From: a bacterium
GTDB lineage: Bacteria > UBP7 > UBA6624
Direction of reading: 5' to 3'
Length of the DNA: 64,000 nt
Assembly (NCBI GenBank): GCA_002716355.1
Contig: PBAU01000003.1
Span: 124,001-188,000 of the forward strand
The notes under the pieces are model-generated. The model had not been told where the DNA came from, did not search any database, and saw only the letters and a list, made by a program, of their open reading frames with translations. Shown here in pieces: positions 9,349-18,439 of the stretch (positions are counted from its first letter, which is position 1; each line of letters opens with the position of its first letter). The position numbers and the translations under genes were made by a program.

Positions 9349-10485
9349 TTAAAAACCCAACCCCTCTTCTAAATCTTCCCAAAGATCTTCCCGATCCTCC
9401 ACACCACAGGAAAGCCTAATAAGATTATCGGTAATGCCTTTTTCCAGTCTTTTTTTTCGGTCAATGCTTGCATGTGTCATTTTTGAAGGAACACAAAGCA
9501 AGCTTTCAACCCCACCTAAAGATTCAGCAAGTGTCCAATATTTTCTTTTGGAGACAAGTTTGTCAAAATCAATATCTCCAGTGACTTTAAAGCTAACCAT
9601 TCCACCATACCCACTTGATTGAGATTTGTGAACCATATGTCCATGATGATTCTTTAAGCCTGGCCAATAAACCACTTCAACAGCATCATGATCTTTTAAC
9701 TTGTTGGCTATAAAAGACGCATTCTCTTCATGTTTTTCCATTCTCAAAGAAAGTGTTTTTATTCCCCTTGTTAGCATATAACAATCAAAAGGGCTAGGGA
9801 CAGACCCTAAGTCATTTTGAACTTTTCTCAATTTTTCATTAATTTGATTGCTATTGGTTATTGCTGCGCCACCCAAAACATCAGAATGACCTCCAATATA
9901 TTTAGTGGATGAATGCATAACTATATCTGCGCCATAGTCCAATGGATTTTGAAACTTTGGACTCATAAAAGTATTGTCAACAATCAATATTGCATTTGGG
10001 GCTAAACTCTTTACTTTTGCTATATCCGTAATTTTTAGAAGAGGGTTTGTTGGTGTTTCTACCCATATTAAACTTGCTTTATCCCAATGCTGAAAACCTT
10101 CGGGGTCTGTCGTGTCTGCATAGAGAACCTCATAACCTTCGGGTTTTAAAAAATCATTCATAAATCTTCCAGTTCCACCATAGAGATCATCTCCCGCGAT
10201 TAAAGTCTGTCCTTTTTGAAGTAATTTTGTTATACTGGCGACAGCAGCCATTCCGCTAGAGAAACTTATTGCATATTTACCATTTTCCAAAGATGCCAAA
10301 AAGCTTTCAAGAACAGATCTAGTTGGGTTGTCGCTTCGTATATATTCATAAGAGCCCAAAGGCTTGCCTGGGCTAGATTGAGCATAAGTGGATGAAAGAT
10401 TTATTGGTGGCATTACACTTCCAGTATGCTTTTCTATTCCTTTTTTGTTGTGAATACATTTTGTATCAAATTTTTTACTTTTCAT
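9349..10485 (-). CDS. mccB: Cystathionine gamma-lyase/synthase-family PLP enzyme (MccB/MetB type)
   Basis: This is a Cys/Met-metabolism PLP enzyme of ~378 residues. The PLP lysine is in HSSTKYIGGHSDVLGG (about residue 195 from this start). Other hallmarks are SSGMAAVASI, YGGTGR, ETPTNPLLKI, VDNTFMSP and YGGMVSFKV. Its partner mccA is immediately upstream, and the two overlap at ATGA (ATG at 10485), so reverse transsulfuration (cystathionine to cysteine) is the best reading. MetB activity on O-acyl-homoserine cannot be excluded. A longer start (TTG at 10494) is possible but less likely. Confidence 0.85.
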   Translation of the reverse strand: MKSKKFDTKCIHNKKGIEKHTGSVMPPINLSSTYAQSSPGKPLGSYEYIRSDNPTRSVLESFLASLENGKYAISFSSGMAAVASITKLLQKGQTLIAGDDLYGGTGRFMNDFLKPEGYEVLYADTTDPEGFQHWDKASLIWVETPTNPLLKITDIAKVKSLAPNAILIVDNTFMSPKFQNPLDYGADIVMHSSTKYIGGHSDVLGGAAITNSNQINEKLRKVQNDLGSVPSPFDCYMLTRGIKTLSLRMEKHEENASFIANKLKDHDAVEVVYWPGLKNHHGHMVHKSQSSGYGGMVSFKVTGDIDFDKLVSKRKYWTLAESLGGVESLLCVPSKMTHASIDRKKRLEKGITDNLIRLSCGVEDREDLWEDLEEGLGF

Positions 10486-11402
10486 TTTTTCCAATCCTCA
10501 AATCTTGAATAAATATTTTTAGATATGTATCTTTCTGAAGAATCGCATAACAATGTCACCACATTAGCTCCTTCAGGCAGCATTTTTGCAACATTCAAAG
10601 CAGCAAAAACCAAAGCTCCAGAAGATGCCCCTACCAAAAGACCTTCTTCTCTTGCCAATCTTTTTGTTATAAAGTGAGCATCCTTATCAGAGACGGTAAC
10701 TATTTCGTCACACAAATCCTTTTCCCAAAGTTTTATAGTGGTCATGTCGTCTACACCTATGCCTTCGACCTTATGTGGCCCTGGGTCATCACCAAGCAAA
10801 ACAGATCCTTCAGGCTGAACTGCAATGCATTTTATATTTTTATTAATTTTCTTTAAAAACTTTGAAACACCTACAAAGGTTCCTGCTGAACCAATTCCAG
10901 CAACAAAAGCATCTACATTTTCCAATTGGGAATTTATTTCTGGAGCAGTTGTTTCAAAATGAGCCTGAGCATTATCGGGATTTGAAAATTGCAAAGGGAC
11001 CCATCCATTAAGCTCTTTCTTTAGCTGATATGCCTTCTCTATAGCACCCTCTATCCCCTCGCTTGTAGCGGTCCTGACAACCTTTCCACCCAAGGCAACA
11101 ATGATCTTTTCTTTCTCTTTTGAAAATCTGCCTGGCATAACTGCAATCATCTCCATGCCATAAAAGCAACAGGCCAAAGCTAATGCAATGCCAGTATTCC
11201 CAGCAGTAGGCTCTATAACTGCCTGCCCTTTCTCAAGCTCCCCTCGCTCTAAAGCTTTTTCGATCATAAAAAAACCAATTCTGTCCTTCACAGAACCTCC
11301 AGGATTTAAATATTCAGCTTTTCCAAAAACCCTTCTTCCTTTAGGTGAAAGCCTTTTCAACTCAACAAGAGGAGTATTACCGACAAGATCGTTAACTCTC
11401 AT
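10482..11402 (-). CDS. mccA: PLP-dependent cystathionine beta-synthase / cysteine-synthase-family enzyme (MccA-like)
   Basis: The 306-residue protein is a fold-type II PLP enzyme. The PLP lysine K39 lies in NPGGSVKDR. The substrate loop is EPTAGNTGIALA (64-75), not the TSGNTGI of plain CysK, and SNPDNAQAHFETTAPEI and GIGSAGTFVGVSKFLK follow. The EPTAGNTG variant resembles B. subtilis MccA, the O-acetylserine-dependent cystathionine beta-synthase, and here it is directly followed by an MccB-like gene. It probably condenses homocysteine with (O-acetyl)serine. It overlaps the redoxin gene by 11 bp. The start is ATG. Confidence 0.83.
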   Translation of the reverse strand: MRVNDLVGNTPLVELKRLSPKGRRVFGKAEYLNPGGSVKDRIGFFMIEKALERGELEKGQAVIEPTAGNTGIALALACCFYGMEMIAVMPGRFSKEKEKIIVALGGKVVRTATSEGIEGAIEKAYQLKKELNGWVPLQFSNPDNAQAHFETTAPEINSQLENVDAFVAGIGSAGTFVGVSKFLKKINKNIKCIAVQPEGSVLLGDDPGPHKVEGIGVDDMTTIKLWEKDLCDEIVTVSDKDAHFITKRLAREEGLLVGASSGALVFAALNVAKMLPEGANVVTLLCDSSERYISKNIYSRFEDWKK

Positions 11403-11955
11403 TGCTTTTCCATTTAATATTGCATCCTATACTTGGAAATTGATGTTTAATTATTTCTTTTTTTTCCAAAAATAAATCTACAGCAGCTCTTAAGCTTTCT
11501 CCATTGCATGGGATATCATTTCCTGGCCTGCTTTGATCAAGCTGGCCTCTATAAATTAGCCTATCGCTTTGATCAAAAAGAAAAAAATCAGGAGTGCATT
11601 GTGCCTTAAAAGCTTTAGCAACAGACTGGTCTTCATCAAAACAGTAAGGGAAACTGAAATTATTGCTCTTTGCCTGTTTTTTCAGATTTCCTAAAGAGTC
11701 TTGAGGGTAAGCAATCGAATCATTGCTTGAAATAGCAATTATGTCTAATTTATCTTTGTAATCACTAGAGAACAAGACTAACTCTTTTTCAATATGTACA
11801 ACATAAGGGCAATGCGCACATATAAACATTACTAAAGTCAACCTATCTTGATTTAAAGAATTTGAATTTATTAATCTTCCATCAACAACATTGCTCAATG
11901 AAAAAGTTGGCATTTCAGTGCCTAAAGGAGTCATGTACGAAGGGGTTAGAGACAT
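11392..11955 (-). CDS. Thioredoxin-fold redoxin (AhpC/TSA-like, PRX_like1 type)
   Basis: The 187-residue protein is a peroxiredoxin-like thioredoxin-fold protein. The CxxC active site is in MFICAHCPYVVHIEKEL (about residues 50-56). YGVNSSDA-like text appears as ISSNDSIAYPQD, and the cis-proline region is AQCTPDFFLFD, followed by YRGQLDQSRPGND. The family is widespread and poorly characterised; thiol peroxidase or disulfide reductase activity is inferred. No signal peptide is seen, so it is cytoplasmic. It sits between rmuC (2-bp gap) and mccA, in a group with DsbD and sulfur-amino-acid enzymes. Confidence 0.82.
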   Translation of the reverse strand: MSLTPSYMTPLGTEMPTFSLSNVVDGRLINSNSLNQDRLTLVMFICAHCPYVVHIEKELVLFSSDYKDKLDIIAISSNDSIAYPQDSLGNLKKQAKSNNFSFPYCFDEDQSVAKAFKAQCTPDFFLFDQSDRLIYRGQLDQSRPGNDIPCNGESLRAAVDLFLEKKEIIKHQFPSIGCNIKWKSNES

Positions 11956-11957
11956 TT

Positions 11958-12962
11958 TTAATCTTCTTGATTTTCCTCTTTTAGTTGTTTTTTTGTATCA
12001 AGTCCAAGTTTTTTTGCACTTCTTAACAAAGACTCAAGCCCCCCCGTTCCCTTTAATTTCGCATGAACATGCTTGAAGGCGTTTTCAAATTTGGTCATGT
12101 CTGCATCAAAGCCTACATATTTTTCATATACTTTTTTCAAAACCTCAATCAGTTTTTGAGAATTTTCATTCATTTGCCTTTGTATCCACATCTTATGTAT
12201 AGTCCTTAAAATAGGCATGATAAGCAAAGGAGAAGCAAGCATTACTTTATTAGCTTTTGCATGCTGGGACAAATCTTTATCATGCTCTTGTGCAACAAGT
12301 AAAGCGGCATCTATTGGGATATACATAAGAACATAGCTATAAGAGTTTTTTAGTTGTTGGTAGTTTTTCCTGCCCAATGTTGTTATAGTGTCCCTTAGAC
12401 TTTTTGTATGTTTTTTAAGGTCTGATGGATCTTTAGTCTCTATAAATTTCAACCAATTTTTTGTAATAAATTTTGAATCAATAATAACTTTTCTCTCTTG
12501 GTCAAGGTTCAGGATAATATCTGGTCGACCACTGCCAACTGTTTGTTGGACTTCATAATGAACACCTCTTTGTAGGTCTTCACTGTTCAACAAGGCTTCA
12601 AGAGCCAATTCGCCTAGGTCTCCAGAGATTCTCGTATTACCACCCATTGCCTCCCGAAGAGTCTTGGTTGATTTTTCTAAGCTTGTTAGGTTTTCTGCCT
12701 GTGTCTCTAATTTGGTGCTAAGTTCAATTGTTCGATCCTTCAGTGTGCCTATATGCTCTTTGAGTGTGTTTTGTAATTTTTCATTAAATTGATTTTTGCT
12801 TTTTTCCAAAAGCGAATCTGAAAAATCTTCTAGATCTTTTTTTCTTTCTTCAAGTTCAGACTCTTCTACGTTTTTAATCTTTTCGATTTCTACTCTATAC
12901 CTTTTGTCTTGCCAAAGATAAAGCAAAAAAGCACCCAGGAAAAAACCAGCAGCAAATTCCAT
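11958..12962 (-). CDS. rmuC: RmuC-family DNA recombination protein
   Basis: The 334-residue protein has an N-terminal membrane segment (residues 1-17, FAAGFFLGAFLLYLW). A long charged coiled coil follows at ~20-105, then the RmuC nuclease-like domain at ~110-310 (GDLGELALEALLN, GRPDIILNL, VIIDSKFITKNWLKF, YVLMYIPIDAALLVA, LASPLLIMPILRTI). RmuC limits inversions at short inverted repeats, and the domain has a PD-(D/E)XK-like fold with the D-...-DSK pattern visible here. It overlaps the DUF502 gene by a single base. Confidence 0.9.
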   Translation of the reverse strand: MEFAAGFFLGAFLLYLWQDKRYRVEIEKIKNVEESELEERKKDLEDFSDSLLEKSKNQFNEKLQNTLKEHIGTLKDRTIELSTKLETQAENLTSLEKSTKTLREAMGGNTRISGDLGELALEALLNSEDLQRGVHYEVQQTVGSGRPDIILNLDQERKVIIDSKFITKNWLKFIETKDPSDLKKHTKSLRDTITTLGRKNYQQLKNSYSYVLMYIPIDAALLVAQEHDKDLSQHAKANKVMLASPLLIMPILRTIHKMWIQRQMNENSQKLIEVLKKVYEKYVGFDADMTKFENAFKHVHAKLKGTGGLESLLRSAKKLGLDTKKQLKEENQED

Positions 12963-13573
12963 TATTTTTTGATTTTTTCTGGAGTAACTATACCAAGAGA
13001 AATAACTGCTTTCATTGCCTCTTCATTTGTCCAGCCAGTTTCTCTTATTTTGTTCTTCTCCACAAAAACAACCCACCCTGTTGCAGGGTTTGGAGGAATT
13101 GGAATGAAACACTTCACTAGATCTTTTTTATTCTTTTCGTCATGTATGTCTCCACAAATAAAAGCAACTGTCCATTGTCCATCCTTAAGATAAGGAACCA
13201 AAACAGGCTTATCAAAAGCCTTTCTCTCTTCAGGAGATAATGACTCTGCCAACTGCTTTCCAACACTCATTGTTTGGCCAACGATTGGGATTTTAGAAAC
13301 CCATGACTCAAAAAGAGCCAAAATGCTCTTTCCAAAAATATTGTTTATAAGAACTCCTACAAAATATAAAAAGATTACGAGAACAAGAAGTCCAAGACCA
13401 GGAATTTCGAACTGTATTAAAGGTTCAATTAAACCCATCACATTTTTATCAATCGCAACATAGGTGAGTTCAGCTACCTTGAAAACCAAAATAATTGGTA
13501 TCAGAGAAAGCAAGCCTCTCAAGATGTTTCTTTTTATGTGTTCTGGAAGATTGTTTTTTTGTTTTTTATTCAT
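12962..13573 (-). CDS. DUF502-family membrane protein
   Basis: The 203-residue protein has two transmembrane segments (about 18-35 and 55-75), followed by a soluble part with the family pattern (PIVGQTMSVGKQLAESL, PVLVPYLKDGQWTVAFICG, VKCFIPIPPNPATGWVVFVEK). DUF502 proteins occur in bacteria and plants (LIKE COV); the bacterial function is unknown. It lies between dsbD (17-bp gap) and rmuC (1-bp overlap), so it is part of the seven-gene operon. Confidence 0.85.
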   Translation of the reverse strand: MNKKQKNNLPEHIKRNILRGLLSLIPIILVFKVAELTYVAIDKNVMGLIEPLIQFEIPGLGLLVLVIFLYFVGVLINNIFGKSILALFESWVSKIPIVGQTMSVGKQLAESLSPEERKAFDKPVLVPYLKDGQWTVAFICGDIHDEKNKKDLVKCFIPIPPNPATGWVVFVEKNKIRETGWTNEEAMKAVISLGIVTPEKIKK

Positions 13574-13590
13574 AAGCCCTACTATTTTAT

Positions 13591-15120
13591 TTAAAAAGAA
13601 CTAACAAGATCAAAAAATTCTTCTTTTGTAAATTCTCCTATATGCACAACAGTGTCATCAAGCCCGTCTTGACTAAACATCAAAATAAGGGAAGGTGGTC
13701 CTGAGATATTATGTTCATTCCTAAATTGAAATTCCTCTTCACTCTCTTCTGTAAGGTCAACTTTTATAAATTCCCAATTTGAATTTTCAAAAAAAGCTAT
13801 CACCTCTTCGTCCTGCCAAACATTTTTGTCTACAGCCCTACATGGAATACACCATTTAGCAGTGAAGTAATAAATTTGATTTTTTTCTTCTGCTCCGGAT
13901 TGAACTGATCCATCTCCAGAGTCAAACCTTGACCAAGCCAAAAACAATCCATATGCAACTAAAGCTAAACCCATTGCTTTTTTAATCGTTATCAGCCATT
14001 TTCCGCCTTTAGGAATCTGTGCACCCAATGTTGAAAAACATATAAAAGGTATAGCCATGCCAAGACCAAGAGTTCCGAAAAGCTTAAACCCTTCTAGCAA
14101 GCTCCCAGTCTGCAAAACAGTTGCTGAAGCAGAGGCTAAAACAGGAGCCGTGCAAGGGGTTGCAGCTATACCTAAAGCTGCACCAAGCCCAATCTTTCCT
14201 TTTGTCCTTAAGAAATCTGTAAACTTTGAAATTTTTGAAGATGTTGGAATGGTGTATCCAGAAAGCATGAATATACCCATGACAATAAAAAGAACAGACA
14301 AAAACCAACCAAAAAAAGAACTTTGTAAAGCTGCACCGCTACCTTTTCCGAGTAATGCGAAAGCTGCACCGCAAACCGAATACGTCAAAACCAAGCCAAA
14401 AACAAAAGGCAGAGAGTTAAAAAAGGCTTTCAGGCCCCTCTCTCCATCAGCAACAGAAAGAACAACTATAGGCATGATTGGAAAAACACATGGAGAGAAG
14501 GCAAGGCCAAGGCCAGCAAGCAAAAGAACCCAAAATCCTAAAGAGTTTTGATTGGTGTTGTCAATAGGAGAAGTTAAAGCTTTTTCAGAATCCTCAACAG
14601 CCACAGGCTCCTCCTCAACAGCCACAGGCTCCTCCTTGAGGAGTTTGTCTTGGTTGATGTTTGACTTTATTTCAACGGTTTCCTGTGGGTAACAGATTTT
14701 ATCGGTACAAACCTGATAGGTTAATTTACCTTGAATGTGATCAACAGAACTCTCAAGAAAAGCTTTAACACTCAAAACAACTTGATATTCATAAACAAGA
14801 AGCTCTTCATCTGACCAGTCTAAAAAAATACTTTCTGGCTCAGGGTAAAAAACATCTTTCCATTTAACCCCCTTGCCTTCTGATGGTATAAATTCAGTCG
14901 GTATTAAATAAGGGTCAAGAGGCTCATTAGCGTTAACTTTCCAAGATTCTGGCAAGTCAATATAAATATCCCATCTTATCTCTTGTTTTTTTTCTTTTGA
15001 GTAAACGACCTTGTCAACAACTTTTACATCCTCACTGCTTGCAAAAGCACAAACCAAAAAAAGAAAAAATAAAGATAGAGTTCTTATAAACTGTTCAAAA
15101 TTGTTATAAACTTGTTTCAT
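13591..15120 (-). CDS. dsbD: Thiol:disulfide interchange protein DsbD-like
   Basis: The 509-residue protein follows the DsbD plan. A signal peptide (1-28) leads into a periplasmic alpha domain whose Cys pair is in YQVCTDKICYPQE. A multi-spanning domain follows, with its redox cysteines in AFSPCVFPIMPI and AATPCTAPVLAS. A C-terminal thioredoxin domain carries AKWCIPCRAVDKNVW. It would move electrons from cytoplasmic thioredoxin to periplasmic thiol proteins. The linker before the membrane part holds a duplicated EEPVAVE heptad encoded by a 21-bp tandem repeat. It is the first gene of the operon that ends in mccAB and the AAR-like gene. Its ATG overlaps the divergent start codon of the next gene. 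Confidence 0.92.
   Translation of the reverse strand: MKQVYNNFEQFIRTLSLFFLFLVCAFASSEDVKVVDKVVYSKEKKQEIRWDIYIDLPESWKVNANEPLDPYLIPTEFIPSEGKGVKWKDVFYPEPESIFLDWSDEELLVYEYQVVLSVKAFLESSVDHIQGKLTYQVCTDKICYPQETVEIKSNINQDKLLKEEPVAVEEEPVAVEDSEKALTSPIDNTNQNSLGFWVLLLAGLGLAFSPCVFPIMPIVVLSVADGERGLKAFFNSLPFVFGLVLTYSVCGAAFALLGKGSGAALQSSFFGWFLSVLFIVMGIFMLSGYTIPTSSKISKFTDFLRTKGKIGLGAALGIAATPCTAPVLASASATVLQTGSLLEGFKLFGTLGLGMAIPFICFSTLGAQIPKGGKWLITIKKAMGLALVAYGLFLAWSRFDSGDGSVQSGAEEKNQIYYFTAKWCIPCRAVDKNVWQDEEVIAFFENSNWEFIKVDLTEESEEEFQFRNEHNISGPPSLILMFSQDGLDDTVVHIGEFTKEEFFDLVSSF
14591..14632 (-). repeat. 21-bp tandem duplication in the dsbD linker
   Basis: Two exact 21-bp copies lie head to tail (14591-14611 and 14612-14632), with four bases of a third. 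They encode a repeated acidic heptad, EEPVAVE, in the linker between the periplasmic and membrane domains. The duplication keeps frame. Confidence 0.9.
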
Positions 15121-15127
15121 GAAACAA
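15112..15127. promoter_or_regulatory. Perfect 16-bp palindrome containing both divergent start codons
   Basis: TTGTTTCATGAAACAA is its own reverse complement. The central CATG supplies the ATG of dsbD on the minus strand (15118-15120) and the ATG of the DUF4139-like gene on the plus strand (15119-15121). Both proteins therefore begin Met-Lys-Gln with identical codons. It could be an operator or just the outcome of two mirror-image starts. There is no other intergenic DNA between the genes. Confidence 0.6.
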
Positions 15128-16459
15128 AAACCATTACTTTATATCCTATTTCTTTTTGCATTAAACAATTCAACTATCGAATCAACAAATCTTACTTTAT
15201 ACAACGATGGTACTGGATATGTTAATCAAACAATAAAAACAGAATTACCAATTGGAGAATTTGTTGACTGGAAACTTGACAACCTTGCAGCAAGTTTGGA
15301 GGCCACCAGTGTAAGGCTTTTTTCAGCATCAAATGACTCATTCAAAATACATGAACAAAACTTTGAATATGACCTTGTAAACAAATCAAAAATACTTGAA
15401 AAGTATCTTGGGAAAGAGATCAAATTCGCAATAACTAATATATCTACAGGCAGAATTACAAACAAGAAAGGGCTCCTCCTTTCAAACATTGGAGAGGGGG
15501 TCTATAAGATAGATAATGAAATATATATTGGCGCACCAGGAAGAATTATTCTTCCAGATCTTCCAGACGGCCTTGCAATTAAACCTAGCTTGAAATGGAA
15601 AATATCAAATTCAAAAAAAACCAAACAAGACTTACATCTCTCTTACCTAATGAGCGGAACACCTTGGAGTTCAGATTATTCACTTAACGTAAATGATGGA
15701 AGCTTTGTTGGTTGGGTTACATTGAACAATAATTCTGGAACATCTTTTACAGATTCAAACATCAGCTTGGTAGCCGGAGAGATAAACAGAGCTAAACAAC
15801 CTGTTGAAAATCTAAGGATGCAAAAAGTTTACACCGAGGCTGATTCGGTTCAATCTGAATCTTTATTTGAATACCATATGTATACATTACCAAATAAAAC
15901 TGACCTTCCTGACAAGAGCATCAAACAAGTTAAATTCGTATCTAGCAGCAATATTGAACTACAAAGAAAATACACAATAGAAAATCATGGCTACAGCTAT
16001 CAAAGCGTCAACAAGATTCCTGTGAAAGTATCAGTTGAATTTTTAAATTCAGACAAAAATGGCTTAGGCATACCTCTACCCAAAGGTTTAATAAGAATGT
16101 TTGCTACAGATAGCAATGGAAATAATCAATTTGTAGGAGAAGACAGAGTTTCACATACTCCAAAAAACGAAAAGATAAGCCTGAATGCTGGGGAAGCTTT
16201 TGATATCGTTAGCGATTTTAAAGAATTATCCACAAGGAACCTAGAGGGAAACAAAACAGAAAAAAAATACCAACTTTCAATTCGAAATCGAAAAGACACA
16301 ATTGTTACTGTTTCTTATAAAGCAAGATTGTGGGGAGATGTCCAAATCAAGCCTTCAGACATGTTTAAAAACATAGGAAACAACTGGTATGAGTCAAAAA
16401 TCAACATAAACCCAAATCAGGAAATCACATTGGATTACACTGTCGTTTTCAATAATTAA
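15119..16459 (+). CDS. DUF4139-like secreted beta-rich protein
   Basis: The 446-residue protein begins with a short signal peptide (KQKPLLYILFLFALNNS). It then matches the DUF4139-containing group: an early NLTLYNDGTGYVNQTI strand, LPIGEFVDWKLDNLAASLEATSVRL, a central KWKISNSKKTKQDLHLSYLMSG...WVTLNNNSGTSFTDSNISLVAGE, and a late FVGEDRVSHTPKNEKISLNAGEAFDIVSDF. Related proteins are extracytoplasmic and of unknown function. Transcription must start inside dsbD coding sequence, because the two start codons overlap. Its stop directly abuts the stop of the convergent uvrD. Confidence 0.8.
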   Translation: MKQKPLLYILFLFALNNSTIESTNLTLYNDGTGYVNQTIKTELPIGEFVDWKLDNLAASLEATSVRLFSASNDSFKIHEQNFEYDLVNKSKILEKYLGKEIKFAITNISTGRITNKKGLLLSNIGEGVYKIDNEIYIGAPGRIILPDLPDGLAIKPSLKWKISNSKKTKQDLHLSYLMSGTPWSSDYSLNVNDGSFVGWVTLNNNSGTSFTDSNISLVAGEINRAKQPVENLRMQKVYTEADSVQSESLFEYHMYTLPNKTDLPDKSIKQVKFVSSSNIELQRKYTIENHGYSYQSVNKIPVKVSVEFLNSDKNGLGIPLPKGLIRMFATDSNGNNQFVGEDRVSHTPKNEKISLNAGEAFDIVSDFKELSTRNLEGNKTEKKYQLSIRNRKDTIVTVSYKARLWGDVQIKPSDMFKNIGNNWYESKININPNQEITLDYTVVFNN

Positions 16460-18430
16460 TCAATAAATAAAACTGCTTCTAAAAGGCTTATCCAAACTGT
16501 CATTTCCTTCAAGCAAAAACCTACATGGTTTATTCATGTCGGAGCCTTGGAACTTAGTATTTGCTCCGCCCCATTCATTTGCAATAATCGGATAAGTAAA
16601 AGTCAGAAATCTTTTAGCTCTTGTAACAGCAACATAAAAAACTCTTCTTTCTTCCTCTATGTCATCGTTGCTGACTGTTCTTGGACCGCAAAAAGAAGAA
16701 TCGCAAGCCCTGATAATCCAAATCATATCCCATTCCAAGCCTTTAGATTGATGAATGGTGGAAAGGATCAGTCTCTCACCTTTATCGGTGCCTGCAACAA
16801 CATCAGAGCCAAACATCTCCCCCAATAAAACAAAATCAGAAATGAAAGACTTAAGAGACTTGTACGAATCAGACAACTGTGCCAGCTGATTGATGTCATC
16901 CTCCCTGTTGCTTGCGTTCTTGTACTTAACTTGCAAATAGTCAGAATAAGAGCTCTCCATAATTTTCACTATAAGATCTTTAGCTGTTGAATGCTCTTGA
17001 TGGTTCAAGCTGCTCAAAGAGAGTATCTCGTTAAAAAATATTACCCAATTCCTATAAGCTTTTTCTGGAAGTAAATCTTTGCCAAAATCTTGACCAAGGT
17101 CTGCAATGTTTTTTGATTTTAAAATTTCTTTTATCAGTTTCCTGGACCTAACAGCCCCGATACCAGGACACATCCCTATAACTCGAGTCCATGCAATCTC
17201 ATCTTTGCTATTTATAAGTATTTTCAAATGTGCAACGACATCTTTAATATGAGCCTGTTCAAGAAACCTAACACCACTCCTTATTTGATAAGGTATGTTT
17301 CTCTTAACAAGCTCTGCCTGCAAGAAAGCACTATGGCTATGATTCCTATAAAGAACAGCCATTTCAGAAAGACGAAAACCATCTTGAAATCTTTCAGCGA
17401 TCTTCTTAGCAACCCATGTTGCTTCAGCATTGACATTTGGCAAAGGCATTATTCTGGGCCTTGGCCCTACACTCTTGCTTGCCGGAACCAACTCTTTGTA
17501 AAATTGCTTTTTATTGTTCTTGATGATATCGTTTGCAAGATTCAGCACCTGGCTCGTTGACCTGTAGTTTCTTTTCAAATAATGTATCTTTACATCCTCA
17601 TGCCTGTCTTTAAACTCAAGTATGTTCTCATAAACTGCTCCTCTAAATGCAAATATGCTTTGGCAATCATCACCAACGACAGTCAGCTTGCCCCCATTAA
17701 CATTTGCTAACAAATCAACTATTTCACCCTGTATCTTATTTGTATCCTGAAATTCATCTACGAGAATATCCTCATGAAAAAAAAGCTCTTTGCTTTCTTC
17801 TGAAAAATCTGCCAAAAGCCTATGCCAGCAAATTAAAAGATCGTCATAGTCCAAACAATTTGCATTCCATTTTCTCTTTGTGTAAGCGGCATAAACATCA
17901 AATATTTCTTTCATGTATTCAAATGATTGAGGTGAGTTTTGCACAACAACGTCTTCAAGATCTTGATTTTTGTTAATTGAATTTGAAAACATTTCTATCA
18001 AAACCCTTGGTGTGGGAAAGTAATGATCCAATTTGCCTAAAGTTTCAGCAACGGTTGCCTTGACAAGGTCTCTTTGGTCTTCTGAGTCAATAATGGAAAA
18101 ATTGTTATCCAGCCCAATCAACTTTCCATGTGTCCTCAAATACCTATTTGCAATTGAATGGAATGTTCCCCCATTGATTCTTCCTCGGTTGCCAGAAATC
18201 AATGATGAAGCCTGGAACATCATGTTTCTTGCGGCTTTATTGGTGAATGTCAGCAAAAGCATATTCTCTGGACTCATGCCTTTTTCTATAAGGTATGCAG
18301 TCCTGTATGTAAGCGTTCTGGTCTTGCCCGTGCCTGCTCCAGCCAAGACAAGATGCTTGCCCTTTTCTGCAGTCACAACCTTTAATTGGTCATCATTAAG
18401 GCTTGAAAGATTGAGTTTCACAAGTATCAT
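16460..18430 (-). CDS. UvrD/Rep-type superfamily I DNA helicase
   Basis: The 656-residue protein carries the SF1A helicase motif series: Q-motif LNDDQLKVV, Walker A AGAGTGKTRTLTYR (about 31-38), FTNKAARNM, GGTFHSIANRYLR, Walker B ILVDEFQDTN, GDDCQSIFAFRGA, YLKRNYRSTSQVL, STIHQSKGLEWDMIWI and RRVFYVAVTRAK. It translocates 3'-5' on ssDNA in repair and replication. It is shorter than E. coli UvrD (720), as in Rep/PcrA-like proteins. The ATG lies 9 bp from the divergent Xer gene; codon 4 is GTG and could serve instead. Confidence 0.93.
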   Translation of the reverse strand: MILVKLNLSSLNDDQLKVVTAEKGKHLVLAGAGTGKTRTLTYRTAYLIEKGMSPENMLLLTFTNKAARNMMFQASSLISGNRGRINGGTFHSIANRYLRTHGKLIGLDNNFSIIDSEDQRDLVKATVAETLGKLDHYFPTPRVLIEMFSNSINKNQDLEDVVVQNSPQSFEYMKEIFDVYAAYTKRKWNANCLDYDDLLICWHRLLADFSEESKELFFHEDILVDEFQDTNKIQGEIVDLLANVNGGKLTVVGDDCQSIFAFRGAVYENILEFKDRHEDVKIHYLKRNYRSTSQVLNLANDIIKNNKKQFYKELVPASKSVGPRPRIMPLPNVNAEATWVAKKIAERFQDGFRLSEMAVLYRNHSHSAFLQAELVKRNIPYQIRSGVRFLEQAHIKDVVAHLKILINSKDEIAWTRVIGMCPGIGAVRSRKLIKEILKSKNIADLGQDFGKDLLPEKAYRNWVIFFNEILSLSSLNHQEHSTAKDLIVKIMESSYSDYLQVKYKNASNREDDINQLAQLSDSYKSLKSFISDFVLLGEMFGSDVVAGTDKGERLILSTIHQSKGLEWDMIWIIRACDSSFCGPRTVSNDDIEEERRVFYVAVTRAKRFLTFTYPIIANEWGGANTKFQGSDMNKPCRFLLEGNDSLDKPFRSSFIY

Positions 18431-18439
18431 TTATACATC

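Noticed and set aside
14057-14551. Long plus-strand frame opposite dsbD
   Set aside because: It reads Lys/Pro-rich low-complexity text antisense to a strongly supported DsbD membrane domain, and no family fits.
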